64,000 bases of DNA from Delphinapterus leucas. Lineage: Eukaryota; Chordata; Mammalia; Artiodactyla; Monodontidae. Made by a program: the position numbers and the translations under genes. Under the pieces are notes generated by a model that saw only the letters and a list, made by a program, of their open reading frames with translations, searched no databases and was not told the origin of the DNA. The stretch lies in NCBI RefSeq assembly GCF_002288925.2, contig NW_022098057.1, positions 63,417,641-63,481,640 on the forward strand. Direction: 5' to 3'. Below, piece after piece: positions 1-10,900 of the stretch (positions are counted from its first letter, which is position 1; each line of letters begins with the position of its first letter).

Positions 1-46
1 ACAAAGATCCCACTTGCTGTGCAGTGTGGCCAAAAAAAAAAAAAAA
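1..46 (+). mobile_element. CHR SINE, 3' tail only (cut by window edge)
   Basis: Reads AAAGATCCCACTTGCTGTGC then GTGTGGCC and a poly-A tail, the 3' end of the tRNA-derived CHR SINE. Confidence 0.75.
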
Positions 47-208
47 TTCCAGAAAGTTCCAAAAAGCAAAACTTGAATTTGCCATGTGCTGCCCATTATT
101 TACATAGCACTTACACTGTATTTGGTATTATAAGATACTCTAGAGATGATTTAATGCATACAAGAGGATGTGCATTGGTTATATGCAAATACTATGACAT
201 TTTATATA

Positions 209-290
209 AGGGACTGTAGCATCCATAGATTTTTGGTATCCATGGTGGCCCTGGAACCAACCTCCCATGGATACCAAGGGATGACTGTAC
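209..290 (-). mobile_element. Tigger-type DNA transposon fragment
   Basis: On the minus strand it begins TACAGTCATCCCTTGGTATC and has the GGTTCCAGG core of TcMar-Tigger elements. Both ends are related inverted sequences, so it is a short internally deleted copy. Confidence 0.6.
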
Positions 291-520
291 CAGAAGTAGA
301 ACTGCTAGATCATACATAGCTCTATTTTTAATTTCTTGAGGAACCTCCAAACAGTTTTTCATAGTGGCTACATCAATTTACAATCCTACCACAGTGCACA
401 TGGGTCCCCTTTTCTCCACATCTTTACCAACACTTGTTATTTCTTGTCTTTTTGATAATAGTCAATCTAATAGGCGTGAGGTGATAGCTCATTGTGGTTT
501 TGATGTGCTCAAATATACAT
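291..520 (-). mobile_element. Old L1 fragment
   Basis: Reverse-complement L1 ORF2 3' region: plus-strand text such as GAACTGCTAGATCATA, GAGGAACCTCCAAAC and AGGCGTGAGGTGATAGCTCA. Confidence 0.65.
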
Positions 521-645
521 GTTAACTGTGATTTATAAAACCAAATGAAACACTATAAACTAGATATTTGGACATATCACATATTGTACTCCAACCAAAA
601 ATGTATAACGTGAATATTAGTGTAAAGAAACAGCAAACACCAATT

Positions 646-761
646 GGAAAAATCTATGAAATAACTGGCCTATATATTTTCAAAAATATCTGATGAAAGG
701 CTGGAAAAATCTATGAAATAACTGGCCTATATATTTTCAAAAATATCTGTGATGAAAGGCT
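646..761. repeat. 57-bp tandem duplication
   Basis: Unit 646-702 (GGAAAAATCTATGAAATAAC... to ...GATGAAAGGCT) is repeated at 703-761 with only a GT insertion. Two copies, nearly identical. Confidence 0.9.
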
Positions 762-807
762 GAGGAACTGTTCCAGATTAAAGATGACTAAAGAGATGTG
801 ACAACTA

Positions 808-1484
808 CTGTGGAGAATAGTATGGAGGTTCCTTAAAAAACTAAATACAGAAACTACCATATGATCCTGCAATCCCACTCCTGGGCATATATCCAGAGAA
901 AATCATAATTCGAAATGATACATGCACCTCAGTGTTCATTGCAGCACTACTTACAATAGCCAGGACATGGAAGCAACCTAAACGTCCATCAACAGAAAAA
1001 CGGATAAAAAAGATGTGGTACATGTATACAACGGAGTATTACTCAGACATAAAAGAACGAAATAATGCCATTTGCAGCAACATGGGTGGACCTAGAGATC
1101 GTCGTACTGAGCAAAGTAAGTCAGACAAAGAGAAATATCGTGATATTGCTTAGACGTGGAATGTGGAATCTAAGAAAATGGTACAAATGAACTTACAAAA
1201 CAGAAATAGCATTACAGATGTAGAAAATTTACAGTTACTGGGGGGTAAGGAGGGGGTGGGATGAATTAGGAGATTAGGATTGACATATACACACTACTAC
1301 ATATAAAACAGATTAACTAATAAGGACCTACTGTATAGCACAGGGAACTCTTCTCAATACTCTGTAATGCCCTATATGGGAAAAAAATCTAAGAGAGTGG
1401 ATATATGTATAACTGACTCACTTTGCTCTACAGCAGAAACTAACATAACACTGTATATCAACTATATTCCAATAAAAATTTTAA
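808..1484 (+). mobile_element. 5'-truncated L1 with 18-bp target-site duplication
   Basis: End of ORF2 (frame fragments such as ...FIAALLTIARTWKQPK and TTEYYSDIKERN) plus 3'UTR ending AATAAAAATTTT. It is flanked by perfect direct repeats AAAGAGATGTGACAACTA at 790-807 and 1485-1502, so the insertion boundaries are exact. Confidence 0.9.
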
Positions 1485-1502
1485 AAAGAGATGTGACAAC
1501 TA

Positions 1503-1887
1503 AATACAACCTTGAACTGGATACTCTGGTACTAGAGAAATTGCTATAAAGGACATTAGGGGGACAGCTACTAAATATGAATTATAGATAAAAGAATTGT
1601 ATAACAGTTATATTTGCTGTTCTATGATAATATAAGAAAATACTCTTATTTTTAGGAAAAACACACTGAAGTATTAGGGGGTAAAGGAACCTAATGTATG
1701 CAATCTTCTCTCAAATGGTTCAGAAAGAAAAAATGTGACTACAAATGAGGCAAATACTAAAAATTGGTAAATTTAGAAGGGCGTATGGTAGTTCTTTGTT
1801 CTGTTCTTGAATTTTCTAAAGTTTAACATGATTTTAAAATAAAAATTTTAAAAAGCTATGTAATTAAACACGCACACTTAAACTTAC
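1503..1887. other. KIFBP intron 5 part, no further feature seen
   Basis: AT-rich intronic sequence beside the L1 copy. No exon, RNA gene or clear repeat recognised. Confidence 0.4.
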
Positions 1888-1972
1888 TGTCTTCTGTGGT
1901 TCGGATCTTTCCAGTTTGACCAAAAATGACATTAGCAGCTGATAAACAGTGCCTGGCCTCCATAAAGCATTG
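1888..1972 (-). CDS. KIFBP: KIFBP coding exon 5
   Basis: 85 bp encoding [19 protein letters not shown]... to ...RTTED plus one base of the next codon. Acceptor CCTCAACAG, donor GAAGACA|GTAAGT. The first codon reads Gln (CAA) where I recall Leu in human. The next exon lies beyond the left edge of the window. Confidence 0.92.
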
Positions 1973-4900
1973 CTGTTGAGGAAATAAACAAGAATAAAGT
2001 CTTAACAAAATCAGATAGAAACCACTACTAAGGAGACCCTGTATAGTAACTAAACAAGAAGGTATATAAGATATATTTTAGTATTATCTGGTTAAAAAAA
2101 CTACCTTAAAGATTAAAATAACAATACCCTCAAACTCTTAATAATCCAAACTGGCTGAAAAACAACTGCTGCTTGACTACTGAAGGAGAGCTAACTTTTA
2201 ATCAGCATACAAGAATGGCTATCATCCTAGACTCAAAGTACCTCACAGTCCTTTTAGGTGCAGGCTAAGTAGCCAAAGTTCCACACATGATCAATTTTTA
2301 GACCATTTACATTCTGTCAGAGGACTTGAAGATTTAATCTTTCTTAGGTTTAGAGATCCCTTTTACATCCTACCATTCAAAGGCAAACAGGATAAATTTT
2401 GATAGAGATTCCTGTCTTCTAAAATCTTTGGAATTTACAATATGAGGCTTCCCACCAAGTTTTGAAGTCAGCAGATTTCCACAGATGAACTCTATGGAAC
2501 TGCTTTACCAACACAGTTAAAGACTTCATAATCCAAACTGGGGCATGGTAAACTTCTCAAACACTTTGAGAACATCTCCTTGTTACTTTACTGCTTTACA
2601 TTTGTCACATAAGTCACAGGACTACTCAGCAGGATTACCAAGTCCAACTTTTAGTTGGACGCCACCCTCATTAAGTATGTCTACTTCATATTAGTAACAC
2701 TGATTTTTGCTAAGAGGACTTTTAATGGTTGACTATGACTTTAAAATCTCAGCATTAAATGTATCTCCCCATTATTGCAAATTCAGAAGCCATCTTGAGA
2801 ACAGCTGGGCACCATGTGTAGTATTAGCCCAGCAGTATTTATAGATCAAAATGTTGGTGTTAAACCTCAAACCAAAAGAAAGTTTACATAAAGTTTACAT
2901 AACATAAAGTTTACATAAAGAAGTTTTAATTGTTGCTCTATAATCCCTTACTCATCATTATCACTTCAGCTTTGTCCAGATTGGCTATCTGAAAGCAACC
3001 ACTGTTAGAAAACAGTGAGTGCCCTGTGCCCTCTAGGTGGCTGGTAAATGTGGGACTTCACCTGCAAGGCAGGGACTCACTAAGTAGCAAAACCTCATGG
3101 AACCCGATGAAGATGATAGTGATATAAATGACAATTGCATTTTTAAAAAACATGGATCGAATCTCTTTTTGCAGTATAACTTAGCTAGTTATAACACAAC
3201 TTATAAAACATTTTGGTAAAAAAAATAAAAGCACAGAGTGGGGAGGTACTCATGAAATTTACTGCATGCTCAGCATAAGCAGTGCTTAACAACTTAAAAT
3301 TTTTAATTACACTTTAGATATCTTAGTACTGTTAGAATCCATGGAGTTTTAAATGTTAATTAAAATTACAGTGAATATGTAATTTTAAAGTTGCTAAACA
3401 AAACAAAGGGCCTCTGGAAGCTATTTTTAAAAAAAACCATAGAAAGGTGCCACAAGCAGAAGCACCAGGTAACACTTTTTGATGATGATCACAATGAAAT
3501 GGATTCATGAGATTTAGATTTAACTGAATGCTCTGATATATATGCAGTAGCGTTACTTACACGCTTGATCTTAGACCAAAGTCCTAGAAGCGATGCTGCA
3601 GTCACCACAGCCCTTTCTCTCCTGCTAATAGCTTTTCTGAATGAAATTCCGTGGGACAATACTTTAAACATAGGGCGCATTTATAGAACCAGCACTAGCA
3701 AAAAAAACTTAGAAAGGATAAAGGCCCAGTAAGGATACAGCAGCAGGTAAACAGAGATCTAAGAAGAAACTCTGATAAGCAAAGAATTACTAAAAGTTCA
3801 GAGAGGCTTGTGAATTAGAAATACAAATAAAAGTAATTTCTATCACTGAGATACCTAATTGAGAATTAATAGAAAATCTGGCTGGGAAAGGTGGCTTTAA
3901 AGTGTTTTAGCATTAAAAATTCTCTTAAGGACTAAAAAATTTAAAAGGTCAATTAAGAATATACCAACATGATTCTGAATAATTCTGAAAGCAACTAAGA
4001 AGCTCAAATTTGTCCCTGTGTAATACTCCAGAAAAAATATAACGACCTGGAACTCAGAAATTGAGCAGAGATATTCCCAACATAGAAAAAGTACTATGAA
4101 GGAGTTAATTCTAAAGAATAACTGAAATGCATCACATGCTTTTATCAAAGCCCACATTTAACAGTCAACTTCCTCAGACAAATTCTCATAGTCACTGCAT
4201 AAAGATAGTTAAGCCTACAAGATAAAATCTGCAATTTAAAATAACATCTCACTAAAATAGAGATTGCCTGTCTGTATCAAAAAAGAACTGGTCTTAGGCA
4301 ACGTAGGACATGATAAAATTATTTTAAGATTCAAAAGGATTACTGCAACAAAAAGCTACAGACTTTAGTACACTGGCAAACTGGGCTGCATTTTTCTATC
4401 CAGTTTACATCATAAAATACAAGCTACCTGTTTTTAAAAGAGGACATTTTCAAGGTACTTTTGGTTCTATTTTTATACACACTATTGGTAACTCTGTTAG
4501 ATAACTACTTTGAGAAGCTTACCTTATTGATGTAAAATTGTGACAAGGTAGCAGCATTAATAGCCCACTCCATAGGATGGTAGGCATTGTGCTCAAGCTG
4601 GCGTTTTAGGGTACTATGGCAATAATGGGCAGCCTTCTCAAACATTTCCATGTGCTGGTAGACTTGAGCCAGGTAATATAGGTTATGAGTATAAACCTTC
4701 TCAAATCTATGAAGGAAAAAACATTTGTGTAACGATTTACAATTTATAAGGAACTTTCAAATATATTGATCCTCCCACCAACCCCTTCAGTTGGGTATGA
4801 CTTGTATCTATTTGACAGATAAGGAAACTGAGCCCCAGATTTGAACAGGGTAACTTATCTAGGAAGTGGCAAATGAAGGTTTTAATCCATGCCAGAATCC

Positions 4901-7900
4901 ACATTCTATAACCTTTGAGTGCCTTGAAAAAGAAAGCACTGTGCTTTTTTTGAGCAATCATCTCAAATACACTATGTGGAAATACCTGTGAGGGCTGATT
5001 TCTAGACCTACTCACCTTTTTGATCTCTCTTGTTCAGCAAGTTTCTCTTCTTCAGGAAGAAAATGCTCTGTAGGATCAAGAGGAGGACTCCCAATCTGTA
5101 ATTAAAGCAAAACAAAACTCTAAAATTTTACTGTAAACATCAAGCGCCCTCCTCTGGAGGAAAAGGAGAAATAAAATTTAAAAAAAATTTTAATTTTTAC
5201 TTCAGTTTTTACTAGTCTACTATTTCACTTTCATATTATCCAAGAAGTAATTTTCTTAACCATAAAATCAGAGTCAAACAAATAAAAGGAGACTGCCCTA
5301 CAAGCTCACACCTGACAAAATTTTAACTGCTGTTGCAGGTGAACTTCAAATACACACACACAAAAAAAAGTCTACCATTTTGCTTTTAGAGATGTATAAT
5401 TCTTTAAGTATTTTAAGTCTTAATTTTGTCTGGTAAAGAAAAGCTCTTTTGAAAACCTACATAAGCATGACAAAAACCAAAAATGTATACATCCTGAGAG
5501 CAATACTGTTCTAAACTGACCACTTTAGTACACTGGCAAACTGGGCTGCATTTTTCTATCCAGTTTATGTCATAAAATACAAGCTACCTGTTCTTAAAAG
5601 ATGACACTTTCAGGATGACATCTGAAAAATCAAAGCTTTTAATATTCTCAAGGGGACAAAAGATGATATACAGATTATACCCTTTCAATACAGGGACACT
5701 GAAACCAGTGATTCCACTGTTTATTGCCTTGGGCAAGTCACCCCATCTCTTGTGCTTATGTTTCCTCATCTATAAAATAAGGATGGGACTTCCCTGGTGG
5801 CGCAGTGGTTAAGAATCTGCCTGCCGGGACTTCCCCGGTGGTCCAGCAGTAAAGAATCCGCCTTCCAATGCAGGGGACGCGGGTTCGATCCCTGATCGCA
5901 TAACTAAGATCTCACATGCTGCGGGGCAACTAAGCCTGTGTGCGGCAACTAGAGAGAAGCCTGGGTGCCACTACTAAAACCCTACGCAGCCAAAAAAAAA
6001 AAAAAGAATCTGCCTGTCTGCCAATGCAGGGGACTCGGGTTCGATCCCTGGCCCGGGAAGATCCCACATGCCGCGGAGCAACTAAGCCCGTGAGCCACAA
6101 CTACAGAGTCTGTGCTCTAGAGCCCGCGAGCCACAACTACCTGAAACCCACGCGCCTAGAGCCCATGCTCCACAACAAGAGAAGCTACCACAATGAGAAG
6201 CCCACACACCGGAACTAAGAGTAGCCCCTGCTCGCCGCAAGTTGTGTATATCACATATAATCCCATCTGAGGTCTTCCAAAAAAGCAGAACTACTTAACC
6301 ACTGCCTCATTCTACTTCTGTGAGGATAGGCTCCTCAACTTTAAACTGAATTCACTAAACTCCAAATAGCAGCCATGGTTTCCATTAAAAAAAAAAAAGT
6401 GACCTTACATTCTGGATGCAAACACTAAAAGCATCACAACTTGGGGGACTTCCCTGGTGGTCCAGTGAGTAAGACTCAGAGCCCCCAAGGCAGGGGACCG
6501 GATTTGATCTCTGGTCGGTGAACTAGATCCCGCATGCATGGTGCAACTAAGAGTCCACATGCTGCAACTAAGAAGTCCGCATGCTGCAGTGAAGATCCCA
6601 CCTGCCGCAACTAAGGCCCAGCGCAGACAAAAAAAAAAAAGATACCACAACTTGGGTCCCTAGAATTCACAAAAAGTAAAAATGACTAAGCCAGGAAGCA
6701 AGGCACAAGACAAACACAATAGATAAACTGTTCTTCAAAGACCTCCTTAAGAAGTTTGAGGGCCGTTTTGTATGCTTAGCCCTATCCTGATGAGGGAAAT
6801 TAATCAATGTATTTTTTATGTACATACTTCACTGTTATGACCATCACACTTCATCGTGTGACACTAACAGTCAAAATAGTCTCCTCTCTTAACTAAAATA
6901 TAGGTATAATTAAGTACAAAGAGTTTTGCTATGTGTTTTATGTTTCCATAATAATACCAGGTTTTTTTGGCTGCATTGGGTCTTTATTGCTGTGCGCAGG
7001 CTTTCTCTAGTTGTGGTGAGCGGGTGCTACTCTTCGTTGCAGTGTGCGAGCTTCTCATTGCGGTGGCTTCTCTTGTTGTGGTGCACGGGCTGTAGGCGCA
7101 CAGGCTAGAGTAATTGTGGCACACGGGCTCAGCAGTTGTGGCTTGCGGGCTCTAGAGCGCAGGCTCAGTGGTTGTGGCACGCAGGCTTCATTGCTCCGCA
7201 GCACGTGGGATCTTCCCGGGCCAGGGATCAAACCCGTGTCCCCTGCATTGGCAGGCAGATTCTTAAGCACTGCACCACCAGGGAAGTCCCTTTATACCAG
7301 TTTTTAATGAAATATTATAGGTGTTCGGTCTCTTCACATTTTAAACTAACAATTTCATGAGTAAGAGTGTGAGCCGAAAGTCACGAAAGGCAACTAACAT
7401 CTCAGTCTGGCTTTGTGGTGTTCTGCTCCTCTTAGCACTTTAGGAGGAAAGTTAAAACGCCAAGGTAGAAGATCCATGACTTTTAAAATTCTGCAATTTG
7501 GGGATATATTTCTCAGAAAAAAAGTATTAAGGGCTATAAACACATATTCTAAATGTACATTCTAATCCAATCAAAAAATGGGCAGGAGACCTAAATAGAC
7601 ATTTCTCCAAAGAAGAAATACAAATGGCCAACAGGTACATGAAAAGATGCTCAACATCGCTAATTATTAGAGAAATGTAAATCAAAACTACAATGAGGTA
7701 TCACCTCACACTGGTTAGAATGGCCATCATCAAAAAAATCTACAAACAACAAATGCTGGAGAGGGTATGGAGAAAAGGGAACCCTCCTACACTGTTGGTG
7801 GGAATGCAAATTGGTACAGCCACTATGGAGAACAGTATGGCGATTCCTTAAAAAACTAAAAATAGAGCTACCATATGATCCAGCAATCCCATTCCTGGGC

Positions 7901-10900
7901 ATATATCTGGAGAAAACCATAATTCAAAAGGATACATGCACCCCAGTGTTCACTGCAGCACTATTTACAATAGCCAGGTCATGGGAGCAACCTAAATGTC
8001 CATCGACAGATTAATGGATAAAGAAGAGGTGGTACATATATACAATGGAATACTACTCAGCCATAGAAAGAGAATGAAATAATGTCACTAGAGCAAGATG
8101 GATGCAACCAGAGATTATCATACTAAGTGAAGTAAGTCAGAAAGAGAAAGACAAATACCATATGATATCACATGTGGAATCTAAAACATGGCACAAATTA
8201 ACCTACCTACAAAACAGAAACAGACTCAGACATAGAGAACAGACTTGTGGTTGCCAAGGGGGGTAGGGAGGGAGAGGGATGGACTGGGAGTTTGGGATTG
8301 GTAGATGCAAACTATTGCATTTAGAATGGATAAACAAGAAGGTCCTAATGTATAGCACAGGGAAATACATTCAATATCCTGTGATAAACCATAATGGAAA
8401 AGAATATTAAAAGAATGTATATATGTGTATAACTGAGTCACTTTGCTGTACAGCAGATTGGCACAACTGTAAATTAACTATACTTCAATAAGAGAAAGGA
8501 AGGGAGGGAGGGAGGAAGAAAGGAAGGAAGGGAGGGAGGAAGGAAGGGAGGGAGGGAGGGAGGGAAAAGGAAAGAAAAAAGGAAAGGAAAGGAAAGAAAA
8601 AAGAAAAATAAAATAGGTAACCAACAAGGACCTACTGTATAGCACAGGGAACTCTGCTCAACATTCTGTAATAACCTAAATGGGAAAAGAATTTGAAAAA
8701 GAATAGATACTTGTATAACTGAATCACTTTGCTGTACACCTGAAACTAACACAACATTGTTAATCAATGATACTCCAGTATAAAATAAAAATTAGGGACT
8801 TCCCTAGTGGTCCAGTGGTTAAGACTCTGCGCTTCCAATGCCGGGGGCCCGGGTTCAGTCCCTGGTCAGGGAACTAGATCCTGCATGCTGCAACTAAAGA
8901 TCCCACACATGCCATAACTAAGACCCAGCACAGCCAAATAAATAAATAAATGTTTAAAAATATATTTTTTTTTAATAAATAAAAATTTTAAAAAAAACTA
9001 GGGACTTCCCTGGTGGCGCAGTGGTTAAGAATCCGCCTGTAAAGGCAGGGGACACAGGTTCGATCCCTGGTCTGGGAAGATCCCACATGCCACGGAGCAA
9101 CTAAGCCTGTGCACCACAACTACTGAGCCTGCGCTCTAGAGCCTATGAGCCACAACTACTGAGCCCACGCCCCACAACTACTGAAGCCCGCATGCCTAGA
9201 GCCCATGCTTCACAACGAGAAGCCCGGGCACCGCAACGAAGAATAGCCCCTGCTCAAAAGTACATTTTAAAATTTCTTGTGGGTGTAATTAACATGTTGA
9301 TTTGCTCCAATCTTCCTCCTCCAGGGGAAGCTTGTCATGCGTCAGGACCATATTTTATTCATATTTGATTCCCCTGCATTATGCATAGTACCTGGCACAA
9401 AGTAAAAACAATAAATGTCTAGTGAATTAAACCGACAAAGCAAATAGGAACGCTTAGTTTATGCACTCTGCTTACAGCACATTTCTTTTATCTGCCATCA
9501 TTATTTTGGTACAGATATGGAGTCCTCACTACACTACACAGTTCTTAAAGGAGCATTTCATACTTGTGTTTTAGACTAAGTCCAACTACTAAGGGAGGCA
9601 GTAGGATATAGTGGTTAAAAGTGTGTGGTGTGGAGTCAGACCACGTTAACAATAGGTTGTAACCCCAGCTTTGCCACTTACTGGTGTGTGGACTTGGGCA
9701 AGTCATGTAATCGCTTGTGCATCTGTTCCCTCATCTATAAAATAATAAAAATATCTATCTCTTGGGCTTCCCTGGTGGCGCAGTGGTTGAGAGTCTGCCT
9801 GCCGATGCAGGGGACACGGGTTCGTGCCCCGGTCTGGGAGGATCCCACATGCCACGGAGCGGCTGGGCCTGTGAGCCATGGCCATTGAGCCTGTGCGTCC
9901 AGAGCCTGTGCGTCCGGAGCCTGTGCTCCGCAACGGGAGAGGCCACAACAGTGAGAGGCCCGCATACAGAAAAAAAAAAAAAATCTACCTCTTAAGTTGT
10001 CGTGAGAATTAAATGAGTTAAAATTTGTAAATCACCTATAACAGTGTCCACAAGTGCTACTATAAATGTTTGTTAAATAAATAAAGTATCAATAAGTGGG
10101 AATACATCAAACATTTTAAAAAAAACTTCTGCACAGCAAAGGAGATCGTCAACAAAATGAAAAGGCAACCTATGAAACGGAAGAAAATATGTGCAAATCA
10201 TATATGCAATAAGGGGTTAATAGCCAAAATATATAAAGAACTCATTCAACTCAATATCCAAAAAAAAAAAAAATCTGATTAGAACATGGGCAAAAGATCT
10301 GAATTTTTCCAAAGGAGACATACAGATGGCCAACACACAAATGAAAGCGCGCTCAACATCACTAATCATCAGGGAAATGCAAATCAAAACCACAATGAAA
10401 TATTATCTCATACCTGTTAGAATGGCTATTATTAAAAACACAAGAAATAACAAGTGTTGACAAGGATGTGGAGAAAAGAGAACCCTGCTGCACTGTTGGT
10501 TGGAATGCAAATTGCTGCCACCACTATAGAAAACAACTGGAGGTTCCTCAAAAAACTAAAAGTAGGGCTTCCCTAGTGGCGCAGTGGTTGAGAGTCCGCC
10601 TGCCGATGCAGGGGACACGGGTTAATGCCCCGGTCCGGGAAGATCCCACATGACGCGGAGCGGCTGGGCCCGTGAGCCATGGCCGCTGAGCCCGCGCGTC
10701 CAGAGCCTGTGCTCCGCAACGGGAGAGGCCACAACAGTGAGAGGCCCGCGTACCGCAAAAAAAAAATTAAAAATAGAACTACCATGTGATCCAGCAATTC
10801 CACTTCTGTTTATTTATCCAAGGGAAACAAAAACACTAACTTGAAAAGTTATCTGCACCCCATGTTCACTGCAACATTTACAATAGCCAAACATGGAAAC

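Noticed and set aside
1..1860. Search for KIFBP exon 6
   Set aside because: The interval holds Tigger, L1 and SINE sequence, and no in-frame continuation after exon 5 was found.
7811..8014. Protein-like frame with [13 protein letters not shown]
   Set aside because: C-terminal L1 ORF2 remnant, 5'-truncated, not a functional gene.
8490..8614. Repeated array as CRISPR or regulatory array
   Set aside because: Simple GA microsatellite without spacers. The genome is mammalian.
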